Assembly: GCA_017311185.1 (NCBI GenBank)
Contig: JAESUZ010001279.1
Location: 186,001 to 250,000, forward strand
Direction: 5' to 3'
Length of the DNA: 64,000 bases
DNA from: Proteles cristata cristata
Lineage: Eukaryota; Chordata; Mammalia; Carnivora; Hyaenidae
Part shown: piece by piece, positions 10,848-22,544 of the stretch
Numbering within the stretch: the stretch's first letter is position 1
Layout: each line of letters begins with the position of its first letter
The notes under the pieces: generated by a model
Database searches by the model: none
Told to the model about the DNA's origin: nothing
The model's input: only the letters and a program-made list of their open reading frames with translations
Made by a program: the position numbers and the translations under genes

Positions 10848-11036
10848 CCAGGTGGCTCCTCTAGTTGAGGCCTTTGGCTCAGGTCATGATCTCGTATTCC
10901 CTAAGTTTGAGCCCGTGCCGGGCTCTGTGCTGACAGCTCAGAGCCTGGAGCTGCTGATTCTGTGTCTCCCTCTCTCTCTGCCCCTCCCTCTGCTCACACA
11001 CTCTCTCTCTCTCAAAATAAACATTAAAAAAAAAAA
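10848..11036 (+). mobile_element. CAN-SINE with truncated head
   Basis: Begins CAGGTGGCTCCTCTAG, keeps GGTCATGATCTCGTATTCCC and a degraded B box, ends in A13. Confidence 0.88.
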
Positions 11037-11039
11037 AAA

Positions 11040-11849
11040 GAATCCAATGCAGGAAGAAGGTAACAAGAGGCCCGTGTAGCTCTGATATGTTCCACTAATC
11101 CCCAAGTCCTTCCCCCCCATTTATTTTTTTACATTTCAGAAGCCTCCCTCCCCAAGCAGCCATGTAGACAGAGAACAAAGCTTATGGGCCTGTCTCTGTC
11201 TACACACAGTACAAAGGGGCAGGTGGGGTGTGGGGGAGACTAAGAGGCACGCCCCTCAGGAACTGGGCTTCTGAAAGCAATGCACCTGAACACTCATCTG
11301 CAGGTGTGGGTCTTGAATAAAACAAATGCCATTTTGACTTCTGTGTCCACTTATGAAGATGTATCAGAGCAAACTTGGTACTAAGAGCTATCAAAGCTGG
11401 ATAACGGACGAAAGCCAACTGTCTGATACATCAGAGAACGACCAAGATGCCAGCTGTATCCTGCATAGATGGCGGGGTAGAGAAATGCACAGAGGCGGAA
11501 GCCACGCTAGCCACCACTCTGTCCCTTGGAACGTCTTCCGGTTTGAAGCACAGGCCACACGTGATGAGTGAAAAGCAGTGGCCTGAAGTTTGCATCGGTC
11601 TCATTAAGCTGTGAAGAAAACATTAATTGGGTTTAGGACGGCCAGGATAGTCTGCACCTGGGTGTGTGGGGGGAACCTCAGGGAGGGAAAAAAAGAAGAA
11701 AAATTGGAAAGATATGAACTTGACATTCTATGTGGCTTTTGCTTGAGATATTTGCTGCCCAGACCTCATAAACAAGAGGGTGGCTTGTAAAGAGGTTAAC
11801 AACCTACGCAGAACTTTCAAGAGTTTTGTGGATTAAAAAGCGTACCCTC
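11040..11849. other. Intergenic stretch with nothing recognised
   Basis: Unique-looking sequence of mixed composition. No gene or repeat family recognised. Confidence 0.5.
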
Positions 11850-12430
11850 CCCCAAATCATGTCTTCCCACAACCTCAGCAAGTGACCTTATTTGGACATG
11901 TAATTAGTTAAGTGTCTTGGAATGAAAGTATCCCAATTTGGGGCGCTTGGGGGACTCAGTCGGTTAAGTGTCTGAGTCTTGATATCAGCTCAGGTCATGA
12001 TCTCACGGTTCATGGGATTGAGCCTTGTGTTGGCCTCTGTGCTGACAGTGAGGAGCCTGTTGGGGATTCTATCTCCCTCCCCCCTCTGCCCCTCCCCTGC
12101 TTTCTCTCTCTGTCTCTTAAAATAAGTAAACATTAAAAAAATTTTTTTTAAATAAAGATAATAATAAAAAAAAAAAGAAAGTATCCTGATTTGGAGTGAG
12201 CCCTAAGTCCAATGATCGATGTCCTTAAAGGAAACAAGGACACAAACACGCAGGGGAAGACTGTGCGACAGCAGAGGCAAGAAAGAATTCTTCTCCGGAG
12301 ACTTCCCAGGGAGCATGGCCTGATGCCCCTGATTTCTGGCCTCCAGAACTGTGAGAGAAGACATTTCTGTTGCTTAAGCCACCAAGTTTGTGACTATTTG
12401 TTATGGTGGCGCCAGGAACGTGATCCAAGT
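11850..12430 (+). mobile_element. MLT1-like (MaLR) LTR, split by a SINE
   Basis: AAGTGACCTTATTTGGACATG and AATTAGTTAAG before the SINE; GCCCTAAGTCCAATGATCGA, TTCTGGCCTCCAGAACTGTG and GCTTAAGCCACCAAGTTTGT after it. Same family as 206-585 and 4196-4700. Confidence 0.55.
11941..12176 (+). mobile_element. CAN-SINE inside the MLT1-like repeat
   Basis: Head GGGCGCTTGGGGGACTCAGT; tail is a long A/T-rich run. Duplication GAAAGTATCCCAATTTG (11924-11940) and GAAAGTATCCTGATTTG (12178-12194). Confidence 0.93.
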
Positions 12431-12791
12431 TACAGAGGGCTGGAGATGCAAATATTAGAATCCAAGGCCTGCCAGAGAGGAGCAGTCCTGGAAAATACCC
12501 CACACTTCCCTCTGGGACCCCAGGAAGACTGTGCTCAGAGAGAAAGGGAAGTCAGGTTTGGTCTGAACTCCAGACCCAACCTTCTCAAGGATGAAAAGTA
12601 GAGAAACGTCTGCAAGGAACGTGTAGACCACAGTGTAGAGATCGAACATTGGTTCAACCAGAGCAGAGAAGACAGGATGGGGAGAAGGAATATGGAGGAT
12701 GTACCAGCTGAGAAGTCCCCCAGACTGATGAGAGTCATCGCAGCAGGATAAACACAAAGAAAATTATTTGTAGGCAAATCAGTAAAACTGA

Positions 12792-12794
<3 letters not shown>

Positions 12795-12839
<45 letters not shown>
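12795..12839. repeat. (CA)22 microsatellite
   Basis: 45 bases of perfect CA repeat, then GCACACC. Confidence 0.98.
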
Positions 12840-12845
<6 letters not shown>

Positions 12846-12849
12846 CCCA

Positions 12850-13190
12850 CTACATGCAAAGGAGAAACAATGGGGCTGAAACTAAATTTTCTACAGGAAC
12901 AACAGAAGCCAGAAGATACTGAAATAGAAAGAAGCCCGTTTAATGGGGGCAGGGGCACAGAACGGCATCTACAGAACACCTGCAGCAAACCTCATGTTTA
13001 ATGGTGAAATGTTGCAACCTTTGCCCTTGAGATGAGGAATCAGGGAAGGATGTCTGTTGTAAGCACTTCTCTTCAATATTATATTGGAGGCCCTCTGGTC
13101 AGAGCAACAAGGCAACAAATAAAGTGAAGGATTTGGTGACTGTAAAGCACGAAACAAGAATGTAACTATTTGCAGGCAACACAGCACCTT
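12850..13190 (+). mobile_element. L1 fragment: ORF2 reverse-transcriptase region from about 12965, with older LINE sequence before it
   Basis: CATCTACAGAACACCTGCAG, TGTTTAATGGTGAAATGTTG and ATATTGGAGGCCCTCTGGTC are L1 ORF2 in sense. The codons at 13166-13183 read L-F-A-G-N-T where an active L1 has the catalytic F-A-D-D, so the enzyme site is lost. Frameshifts are also present. Confidence 0.75.
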
Positions 13191-13850
13191 CTTTGGGCAA
13201 CTCCGAGGAAGTGCCCTGTGGCCGGTCCGTAATGCAGGTAGGGGGGATGTCCTGGTGCAGAGGTCCTGGTGTGGGTACCAAGTGTGGCCTGGCATTGCTC
13301 TGGCAGGGGCGGGGCGGGGGGGGAGCTTGGCCGTGGCCTGAGGCAGCAAGCCCTTGGGAGGAGAGATAGCTGGCGTGATGTAGCCTCCTCGTGCTTGGGC
13401 AGAGTCTATGCATCCGGTGGCAGCTGGAGGGGGACTGGGCAGCTGATGGGCTGAACGCAGGCTCACGGAGTCATGTGTTGGGGCCTTTGGGGAACCTCTG
13501 AGGGTCTGTCTGTGCTCACCTTGAAAGCATGCTTATTCCAGGGGTGGGGAAAGTGACATTAAACAGAAAACACACACACACACATACACACAAACATGGT
13601 GACAGTTGAGAGAGAGACCACAGAAAAAAAGAAAAAGTTTGATGGCTTTGTACCTTCAATGTCAATGTCAATTTTTCCTGCTTTTTGAACAAGAGGCCTC
13701 ACGTTTTTATTTTGCATGGGGCCCCGCAAATCTTGATGACCTGCTTCCCTTCATACCTCAAGGCACAGTTCGGACCAGCCGAGGTCTCAGATATAACAGA
13801 AAGGGAGGACCGGGGAGGCCACATGTGGGACTGTTCTCTTGAGGGGGTCA
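13191..13850. other. Intergenic stretch with nothing recognised
   Basis: A locally GC-rich patch at about 13290-13345 (GGGGCGGGGCGGGG) and a short CA-rich tract near 13568-13592. No gene supported. Confidence 0.5.
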
Positions 13851-13866
13851 GAAAATAACAGAGTTG

Positions 13867-14065
13867 GGGTGCCCGGTGGCTCCGTCGGTTGAGCATCTGA
13901 CTGTTGATTTTGGCTCCAGTCATGATCTCGCGATTTGTGAGTTCGAGCCAAGCATCAGGCTGTGTGCTGACAGTGCAGAGCCTGCTTGGGATTCTCTCTC
14001 CCCTCTCTCTGTCTCTATCCTACTTCTACCTTCTGTCTCTCAAAATAAATAAATAAACTTAAAAG
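13867..14065 (+). mobile_element. CAN-SINE
   Basis: Head GGTGCCCGGTGGCTCCGTCG, TCAAAATAAATAAATAAAC tail. Flanks GAAAATAACAGAGTTGG and GGAAACGACAGAGCTGG form a diverged duplication. Confidence 0.9.
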
Positions 14066-14089
14066 ATAAAAATAAGGAAACGACAGAGC

Positions 14090-15165
14090 TGGACAAGTGT
14101 ACTTTGCAGCCCCTGCTTTTGTTTTTAACACACTCCTGAAACGAGTCGGAGGGGCCACGCGTGAGCGGGCTGAACAATACGGTTCTCCCCTAAGGGCTTT
14201 TCTACATTTGTAAATAGTTGGGTAAGTATTTCTAAAAGATAAGAACTCTTTCGAAAATACGTGAGTACAATGTCATTAGCATACCTACAACATTGACAGC
14301 ATCACGTATCTAGACCGTTTTCACATTTCCCTGGTGTTTCTACACATTTTTACCAGGTGATTTGCATGAATTAAGATGCAAAGTTTCTAGTTCGCATGTT
14401 GGTTGACTGGCTTCTTACTGCCCTTTTATCCACAGGTCCCTGCCCCACTGCCTTTTTTCCTTGCCGTTTATTTGTCTGGGAAACTGGATTGTCTCCCACA
14501 TTTTAGATTTGCTGGTGGCATTCTCTGATGTCTTTTAACATACTTCTCCATCCCTGTATTTCCTGAACACCAGTAGTTAGAATGTCTATTTAGGGAAGGA
14601 ATCAGATTCAGATTTGACGGGGGTTTTGGGGCGAGAATGTTTTATAAGAGATATATACTCCATCAGGAGGCAAGTGAAGCTGTGAGTTATTCTGGAGACC
14701 TGAGCTCCGTCTCTATCTCTTTCTGTCTCTCTGTTTCTCCCCCTCCCTCCCGTCCCCAAAGTTAGCAGCCCTGGACGGGCAGGTGATCGGTGAAGAAATC
14801 CATAACTTCATCAGAGATTTACAAACCACTGTATCTCAACTCTATCCTCTCTTCTTTTATATTTGTCAGAACATTTCTATGGAAATAAAATCTCCCTCAT
14901 TAATTTCTTTACCCTTAGATGCATTACTAATGTTGTATACATTCAAATATATAATGTATAATGTTGTATAATTCTAATGTTGCATCCAACATATATGTTC
15001 TTTATTATTGTTCTTTTCCTTCACAACTGAATTCACAGGTGGGCAGTTTAATTTCTTGGGGTGCCTGGTTGTGTTTAAAGACCCACAGTATCACCACGCC
15101 CACTGATTTCTTGCTGATTATACCGATCGCATTCACGAGGGCTGTAATTTCCTTTCTCCATTTGC
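14090..15165. other. Intergenic stretch with nothing recognised
   Basis: AT-rich, unique-looking. Short open frames only. Confidence 0.5.
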
Positions 15166-15180
15166 CACTAACTTTTCTAT

Positions 15181-15296
15181 TTTAAGTTTATTTATTTATT
15201 ATTTTTTAGTAATCTCTACACCCAGTGTGGGGCTCAAACTCACGATCCCAAGATCAAGAGTCACGTGCCCTTCTGACTGAGCCAGACAGGTTCCCT
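15181..15296 (-). mobile_element. Old, tRNA-only type CAN-SINE, antisense
   Basis: TTTATTTATTTATTATTTTT tail, TAATCTCTACACCCAGTGTG and GGCTCAAACTCACGATCCC. Duplication CCACTAACTTTTCT / CCACTCACTTTTCT on the two sides. Confidence 0.88.
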
Positions 15297-15310
15297 CCAC
15301 TCACTTTTCT

Positions 15311-16455
15311 TAACTAGGGAAGAATGCAATAAAATATCCCAAGAATTAAGCCAACCTCACCGAGCAAGCAAAGAACACCCTGCTGAAGCTGCACTGTGGA
15401 CTCGCAGAGATCACTGCCAGGCAATAGTTCAAAGTCATCCTTCACCAGCTGAGGCATCTGAGAGCAGGTGTGATGGGTTATGTACAGCGTATGGACAGAC
15501 ACTGAACAAAAAAAGTTAAATGCATGGGAATCAAGGGCACCTGTGATCTGGTCACGTAAAGAGCACAGACTCTGAGAAGGCACACAGATCCTCTTCTGCC
15601 TCCTGAATATGTGCTCTGCTCTGCCAGGGCACACAGTGTTGCCAGAGACAAACCAGTGATACCGGGGACAGCATCAAACTTCCTCATTTTCTACCAGGAT
15701 GCCAGGGCGAAACGTGGACAGACATGAAAAGCTCTGTGGATATGCACTTCCTTAATCTGTGTAATTGGTATTCAACCTGTGTATCTTTCAACTCAGAATA
15801 TCCAGGGAACTGCAAGCATTTTGTGTATTTTATGGTTAGCCTCTGACATTGTGAGTCGAACTCATGTTTAATGAACGAACTCTGAGAAAATTTGACTGAT
15901 AGGAGAAATTATTATTTTAAGGGAGAACTCGTAATTCTCAGATTAGACTCACAACAGTAGAAATCCACTTCAAGCAAAGGTGCAAGTAGCAAGCCTCTAC
16001 AAACCGAATTAATTCACCACAGACTCTACAGGAAAAGACACCTCTCTGAGTGAGTAATCTTGGCAGAGGCTCCTCCTGACCCATTAAATTGCACAAGGGC
16101 ATCAGGCATTGAAAGCTAAAATTAACACTTCGCAGGGCTTGCCAGAGAGTTCTGATATCTCCAGCGGGAACTTTCCGTGCTCTTGTGACAGACCAGCATC
16201 CGCTGGTGTTGCCATATGGAAAAAAAATAAGAATTGGGTTTCCTGCCTTGATTTTTGGAGCAATTTCCACATGGACAGCCTGCTTGGCCTTTGATGATAA
16301 CCCCACTCTGGGACAGACAGAGTGTGTGCCCTAGGTCAGTGAGATCCGGCCCCCAACCAGCCCCAGTACTTACTGGCCATGTGGTTTGGAACCAAGTCTC
16401 AAAACTCATGTCAATTCCAGACACTGAAAGGGTTCCTAGTGAAAGCAGCACTCTA
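15311..16455. other. Intergenic stretch with nothing recognised
   Basis: Unique-looking DNA. Antisense open frames of about 100-120 codons here have no recognisable domain. Confidence 0.5.
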
Positions 16456-16456
16456 C

Positions 16457-16530
16457 ACTAAGTTAGTGAGAGCTGGATTAAATCCCAGCTCTGTCCCTTA
16501 CCAGCTGTGGCATGAAGCTGGGGTCACTTA
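16457..16530 (+). repeat. MIR fragment
   Basis: GAGCTGGATTAAATCCCAGC, TCTGTCCCTTACCAGCTGTG match the MIR core. Confidence 0.5.
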
Positions 16531-16771
16531 GAAATGGTCAGAAAAGAAGCAGCAGCAGCTGGAATGGGAGAGCAGAAGGGAAATATAAGGGAAATCACAC
16601 GTTATAATTTCTTCTTTTCTTTAATCCGGGTGTCACTTTCATGCAGTTAAATATAACAGGACACGAGAGCCGAAAGTATACTGCTTGATGCAAATTTCAC
16701 ACGAATCTCATGGTACCACTGCCTGGATCAAGATATAGAACATTTCCAGCACCCCACTAGATATAACTTTT

Positions 16772-16970
16772 TTAATATTTATTTATTTTTGAGAGACAGA
16801 GAGAGAGCAAGTGAGGGGGGAGGGGCAGAGAGGCGGGGGGGACAGAGGATCTGAAGTGGGCTCTGTGCTGACAGCTCAGAGCCCGATGTGGGGCTGCAAC
16901 AGATGAACCTGTGAAATCATGACCAGAGCCGAAGTTGGAGGCTCAACCAATTGAGCCACCCACACGCCCC
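16772..16970 (-). mobile_element. CAN-SINE, antisense
   Basis: TTTAATATTTATTTATTTTT tail, body rich in GAGAG, head TTGAGCCACCCACACGCCCC. Duplication AGATATAACTTTT / AGATACAATTTTT. Confidence 0.92.
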
Positions 16971-17354
16971 TAGTAGATACAATTTTTACAGTGAAAATAC
17001 CAAAAGTCAAATCTTGGGACTTGCAAGAGTTTAACACATCTGTCGACTTCAGAGCCAGTTTCTGAGACGTGGAAATGAGTTTGTAGTCTCTCTTCCCATC
17101 CTTCTGTGGACCAAAAGTACCACTTACGGACTGGTCTGCCGGACATGGGCACTGATAGAGACTGTAAATCTGGCTCGGAAGGGAGTTTTAATGTGTACTC
17201 AGCTATCTGGCCAATCCAAGGATGCAATCTACAATCTTATCCTCTTCTGAATATGAAATTGAAGTGTTCTAGTTACCCAGGCCAGATTTTCCTTGTTATA
17301 AACTTTACTAAATATTTATCATAAAATTGCTACATGGTAAAAATAAAGGTTGGA

Positions 17355-18000
17355 ATGAAATACCAGCATTATTCACAGCAGCCGAGAGGTGGGAACAACT
17401 CAAATGTCCATCAGCAGATGCACAGACTATGCGTACAGTGAAATATTATCTGGCTATAAAAGGGAATGAAGTACTCATATATACTACAACATGTATGCTA
17501 CAACTTTGATAACATTATGCTATGTGAAATGTGCCAGACACATAAGACCATATTCTGTACTATTCTATTCATATGAAAGTCCAGAGTAGGGAAATCTATA
17601 GAGAGAGAAAGTAGGTTAGTGGCTGCTTAGGGCTGGTGTGGGGGCAGGAAGATAGGGAATTAATAGCTAATGGGAGGCGATGAAAATGTCCTAAAATTGT
17701 GTGTGTTGCTGGCCGCACACATCTGTAAATATACCAGAAGCCACTGAATTGCACATTTTATTTTTTGTTTTTTGAGAGAGAGTGCACACGAACAGGGGAG
17801 GGACAGATGGAGAGGGAGAGGGAGAGAAACCCAAGCAGGCTCCATGCCCAGCGTGGAGCCCGACTCAGGGCTTGATTGCACAACCCGGAAACCACCACCC
17901 AAGCCAAAATTGAGATTCGGACACTCAATTGCACATTTTAAATGAGTGAATTGTATGGTAGGTGAATAGATCTCAGTAAAGCTGCTATTTAAAATAAAAC
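17355..18000 (+). mobile_element. L1 3'-end fragment, split by a SINE
   Basis: CATTATTCACAGCAGCCGAG, CAAATGTCCATCAGCAGATG and CAGAAGCCACTGAATTGCAC are L1 3'-UTR hallmarks. Continues after the SINE with AATGAGTGAATTGTATGGTA. Confidence 0.8.
17761..17926 (-). mobile_element. CAN-SINE inside the L1 fragment, antisense
   Basis: Perfect 14-bp duplication AATTGCACATTTTA at 17747-17760 and 17927-17940. The head is truncated (ends GAGATTCGGACACTC). Confidence 0.92.
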
Positions 18001-18199
18001 GAAGGTGACAAAAAATAAACTGAAAGATCACTCATTGTCTTAATACCCAATATACTCACGATCAACACTTGAAAGGATATCTTTCTGGTACCTCTGTCTA
18101 TAGTTCTGTTGTTTTGCTGGTGATCATATAGCATTTTGTAGTATTGGCACACTTTCCAACATACCCCAGTCAGGGTTTAGTTGCCAATAATGAATTGTC

Positions 18200-18417
18200 T
18201 TTTTTTTTTTTTTTTTTTTTGACAGAAAGAGATTTAATGGAGGAACTTTATTGCTTCTAAACTACTGGACAGGCAACAGGGGAGGCCGGCTGTCCTGGGA
18301 TGAATGGCCTTGCAGGATGGGCTGGGGGATCCTGCATTAGCTTCCAGCCGAGGGTGAAAACGCCACCACTGGAACTGCTGGCTTCAGCACAATGCTGTTG
18401 GGTCCTGTGCTGACACT

Positions 18418-18418
<1 letters not shown>
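18200..18418 (-). pseudogene. Candidate retrocopy of an unidentified mRNA 3' end
   Basis: On the minus strand the sequence reads into AATAAA (complement of TTTATT at 18247-18252) and, 26 nt later, a 21-A run (T21 at 18200-18220). That is a polyadenylated 3' end copied into DNA. The source gene is not recognised and no clear target duplication is seen. An (AC)17 tract abuts its 5' side. Confidence 0.4.

Positions 18419-18452
<34 letters not shown>
18419..18452. repeat. (AC)17 microsatellite
   Basis: 34 bases of perfect AC repeat, followed by CCCCAAAAG. Confidence 0.97.
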
Positions 18453-18454
<2 letters not shown>

Positions 18455-18471
18455 CAAAAGCATATTCTCTG

Positions 18472-18808
18472 GGGCACCTCACTGGCTCAGTCGATGGAGC
18501 TGGAGACTCTTGATCTCGAGGTTGTGAGTTCGAGCCCCAGATTGGGGGTAGAGATTGCTTAAAGATAAAATCTTTATGCCACGCCCGGGTGGCTCACTTG
18601 GTTGAGCATCTGACTTCAGCTCAGGTGATGATCTCATGGTTCATGAGTTCGAGCCCCGCGTCGGGATCTCTGCTGTCAGCCTGTCAGCAGCGAGCTCGCT
18701 TCAGATCCTGTCGCCCTTTCTCTGCCCCTCTCCCACTTGCACTGGCCCAACAAATAAAGAAATGTTTTTAAAAACGCGAAGAATCATAATAATAAAATCT
18801 TTAAAAAT
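18472..18808 (+). mobile_element. Old tRNA-type CAN-SINE split by a younger one
   Basis: Head GGGGCACCTCACTGGCTCAG, GTTGTGAGTTCGAGCCCC, TTAAAGATAAAATCTTT tail. Outer duplication AAGCATATTCTCTG (about 18458-18471) and AAACATATTCGCTG (about 18810-18823). Confidence 0.85.
18578..18791 (+). mobile_element. CAN-SINE nested in the tail of an older SINE
   Basis: Head CACGCCCGGGTGGCTCACTT, tail CAAATAAAGAAATG. Flanked by ATAAAATCTTTA on both sides, i.e. it duplicated the older SINE's tail. Confidence 0.9.
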
Positions 18809-19204
18809 ATAAACATATTCGCTGATTGTGCCTACCAGCGGAAGCCACAAAGGCGACAGAAGTGTGATTTCCACTTTACTTCTTAAATGAGGTGCATCTC
18901 ATCGGCGACACTTCATTCGCATCAGGAACCCTAGCTGCAAGGCATCCTGGGAAATAGAACTGCTAGCTCTCTAGAATCTATACTCTAGGAACGTGTTTAC
19001 CGTGCCATGTTTATAAACCTATTATTTTTTAATAGCTACATAAGTTTTCACTAACTATGTATGTATGTGTGTGTATATATAGAGAGACATATAGATATAT
19101 GCATTTATAATCTCAACACAATTAATCAACTCCCACCCATTTAGGACAGATTGTTTCCAGAGTCTAATATTACCAATATGAATATTCCAAAGCTTAATAA
19201 TAGA

Positions 19205-19420
19205 AATAATGCTGTGAAGATACTGCTAATAACAGCAGCTACAGTTTACTGAACACTTCCTTCTCGGAGGGAGGGCGCGAGGCCCTTTACATTCACTATA
19301 TATGTCATTTCTTTTTTTTAGTCAAAACTCATAACCTTCTTATGAGGTAGCTACTATCCCCATTGTACAGATAACAAGACTGAGGGGGTAAAGAGAAGTC
19401 AAACCCAGACGGGACACCCA
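19205..19420 (-). repeat. MIR, antisense
   Basis: CAGTTTACTGAACACTTCC, GAGGCCCTTTACATTCACTA, ATCCCCATTGTACAGATAAC and AGACTGAGGGGGTAAAGAG follow the MIR complement order. Confidence 0.65.
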
Positions 19421-19424
19421 AGCC

Positions 19425-19925
19425 TGTGCCCTTAACCTTTACACAAACACTCATGAAAAAAAAGGCTTTTTTCATTTTGGAAATGTTTTCCATAGCACAA
19501 GTAATCATCAGAAATAGAATTAGTGGCTCAAAACCCAGGCACATTTCTGAGGCACACGGTAGCAGGTCAGATTCTCAATTGAAGCATTATCAGGACTGAG
19601 AATGGCCTCAAAGGCAGGAACTCACTTTTATCGTGCAAATGCCTGGCTAGGTGCCTGGCACTACGTGGCCGCCCCATGGATGCTTCCTGAATGAGTAACA
19701 GCTTGTGTGCAAGCAGGAGAGCGTGAGGGCTGCCCAATTCAAAGGACTGCATTCCTTTTGTTGGGTAAAGTACAAGCTGCTTGTAAGTCAGTCCAGCTCT
19801 AGACTGAAATGAATAATGAGTGCCTGGGAACACGCCGCCCTTGATCCCTGTGTTCCGGCCATCCTCACACTGAGTCACCACACAGGACCATGGCTTAGTT
19901 GATGGTGAAGAGTCTGAAATGACCT
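19425..19925. other. Intergenic stretch with nothing recognised
   Basis: Unique-looking DNA. Confidence 0.5.
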
Positions 19926-19929
19926 AAGG

Positions 19930-20037
19930 GGGCACCTGGCTGGCTCAGTTGGTAGTGCATGCAACTCTTGATCTCGGGGGTTGTAAGTTCAAACCCCAGG
20001 TTGGGTGTAGAGATTATGTAAAAAAAAATTTTTTTTA
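19930..20037 (+). mobile_element. Old tRNA-type CAN-SINE
   Basis: GGCACCTGGCTGGCTCAGTT, GGTTGTAAGTTCAAACCCC, GGTGTAGAGATTATGT and an A/T tail. Followed by an interrupted (CA)n tract at about 20039-20080. Confidence 0.88.
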
Positions 20038-20351
20038 ACACACACAGACACACACACAGACACACACACACATACACACCCCAACCTGAATAAGTCACAC
20101 CACAGTGCATCTGAGAGACCACACATGGTGCTGGAACTTGTATCTATTCTTTCAGGTATGTAAATGGGACCATTTTTTAGAAAGGGCAACTGCTCCTTGG
20201 GTTTGCATTATTTAATAAGTTCACTATCCTATTAAATGCTGATTCTCCACAGACACATCAGCAATGGACATACACTGGCTCCACCAGTGCTCCGAGCAAG
20301 TTAGACTGTAAACCCAGTACCTTTGGAAGCTGCATTAAGCTGGCGCAGGCC

Positions 20352-20570
20352 CAGCGCGCCTGGGTGGCTCAGTTGGTTGAGCCTCTGACTTCGGCTCAGG
20401 TCCTAATTTCATGGTTCAAGCCCCATGTCAGGCTCTGTGCTGACAGCTCAGAGCCTGGAGCCTGCTTCTTATTCTGTGTGTGTCTCTCTCTCTCTCTGCC
20501 CATGCCCTGCTCACGCTCTGTCTCTCTCTGTCTCTCAAAAATAAATAAAAAGGTTTAAAAACTTTTGTAA
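20352..20570 (+). mobile_element. CAN-SINE with a short B-box deletion
   Basis: Head GCGCGCCTGGGTGGCTCAGT, AAAAATAAATAAAAAGG tail. Flanks AGCTGGCGCAGGCC and AACTGGTGCAGGCC are the duplication. Confidence 0.92.
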
Positions 20571-22425
20571 AAACTGGTGCAGGCCACTCAACAGCCTTCC
20601 CAGGCCCTGCTCTACTTTGCTATCAGGAAGCAGCCGTACCCACATAAATACCCCCTTAAGAGGTTTGTAATTCTAAAACCTGGGCACCTCCATCTATTGC
20701 TTTTCCCTGCAGCGCAAACTTTCATAACAAGACAGTTTGTCTTGGGAAATTCACCGCTAAGGAGCCAAAAACCCCGTTGAACATCAACTGACGGATAACC
20801 AGGTGGGTCTATGTTCCAATAGGTTCATTCTGTCTTTCAGACTCTATCACATGGGCTTTTCAGTCTTTATTTCCCCTAACAACAACACCCTAAGATTATT
20901 TAAAGACACTCCTTTTAGTGCTATCTTACCCACCTCTAGGACTGTACTGTGCAGGAGTCTTCGAAGAAATGGAATTATAACTTTTGTCATCAATACAGAA
21001 AATACGTGGAGAAAGTGTGGACACTCTCCGGCCCCCAGCCCGACGCTGCTCTCACATCTCTGAAGCTCTATCAGGTCGTCCTGGCACAGAATAAAGCTGG
21101 GAGGCAACATTGCCCAACCAGCCCTTAATGATTTTATTTATTCCACGTGGCCTGAAAACATGTTTGAACGTAACTTGCCATAATTTTTCTGGTGGTTTCC
21201 ATGAATCGATTTTTTAAATTATGAATAATGCTTTTAGAGACATCGCTGTGAAATCCCACCCTCGGATCCCTTGACAAACATCCCATAAAGTATCTAAAGC
21301 GAAAATCAACTTGAAAATCAACTTGAAAGCATGAATTCCTAAAAGATCCATTAGTCAACTCTGCAGGGAACAAGTCTCAAGATTTACACATGCAAAAGAC
21401 TGCTGAGAAATTCAAGAGCAAACAAAACTAGAAGATGTTTACTGTCCAATGATACTCAAAGGATTTTTGTACAAATATCAATTTTCTAAGTACACTTGGA
21501 GCCCCCTTTTTTCCCCCTTTCTAGCTGGGAATTTTCTCTGGGTGTCTAAAGCACTGGCTTCCCACCCTCAGCTGAAGGTGTGCAGTTTTTTTCAGGATCC
21601 CTAATGGCTATGGCACAAAGGACCCTTGCCCCCCGGCTCAATCCAAGCCATTCAGAAATTAAAATATTTGTGCAAGATAGTGAGTGTGAATTGCCATTTC
21701 TGGGACTTATGCTCAGAAAGTCCAACTGCTGGATCTCAAACAATCAAGTAAAGTCCAAGTACCCTTAAACAACAGGCAGGGAGGGGTCGGCCCTGGGACT
21801 CCAGCGGCGTTAGCAAGGGCCATTCCCCTGGCTTCTTTCCATTCCTTCCATTCCTTCCTTTCCTTCCTTTATTTGTCAGAGTGGACACCTTCTCCAAAAC
21901 CATGGTGTAGACATCAGGCTAAACAGAAATACAAACTCATTAGCATTCAGTAGAGCACCCTTTATGCTTTATGTTGCTGAAGCAGGGAGGTGTTTTCTGG
22001 TCAGTTATTTTAAGTAGACTTCAATAAAAACGAAGATTATTTCTGCGTGGTTAGTAATGGTGCTGATCTTTTCCCTCCCTGGCCTCCCCACTACCCAGGA
22101 AGTAAAGCCAAGTCGCATATGAGCTTTCCAGTGCTCACTACCTTGTTTAAAGTGCTTAAAGTGTATTTGGGACCGTTGCTCGAGTTGCTGATAGTTCCCA
22201 AACAAGTGGAAAATGGTGCCTGTGGCCTCACAAGGTGAGTCAGCGACTACGCAGCGGCTGAACCGTGCTCCAACATTGCCATTCACCTCTGAGGTCATCC
22301 TTATCCCCTGCCTGCTTGCATTTATTCAAAAGTTAGATTTCTCAATTAACTCTTCCAAGGTCACATCTTTTGTCCCCAGCCCAGCGCCTTAGGCAGGGGC
22401 ACCCAGTTGGTAGGACGTCTCCAAA
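20571..22425. other. Intergenic stretch, mostly unique
   Basis: A 12-bp tandem duplication (GAAAATCAACTT) at about 21301-21324 and a TTCC-rich tract at about 21838-21868. No gene or repeat family recognised. Confidence 0.5.
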
Positions 22426-22429
22426 ATTA

Positions 22430-22541
22430 AAAGTGGGCACCCGCCCGAATGAGTTGGTAGAGCATGCAATTCTTGATCTCGGAGTCCTGAGTTCAAGCCC
22501 CACCTTGGGCATAGAGCTTACATTTTAAAATAAATAAAATT
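22430..22541 (+). mobile_element. Old tRNA-type CAN-SINE; last SINE before a 14-kb SINE-free interval
   Basis: GAATGAGTTGGTAGAGCATG, TCTTGATCTCGGAGTCCTGA, GGGCATAGAGCTTAC and TAAAATAAATAAAATTAAA. Confidence 0.8.
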
Positions 22542-22544
22542 AAA

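Noticed and set aside
13099..13466. Minus-strand frames of 104 and 165 codons
   Set aside because: Run antisense through an L1 ORF2 fragment and a GC-rich patch; no coding character.
18257..18463. Minus-strand 68-codon frame beginning with a Cys-Val repeat
   Set aside because: The start comes from the (AC)17 microsatellite; the rest is a retrocopied 3' end.
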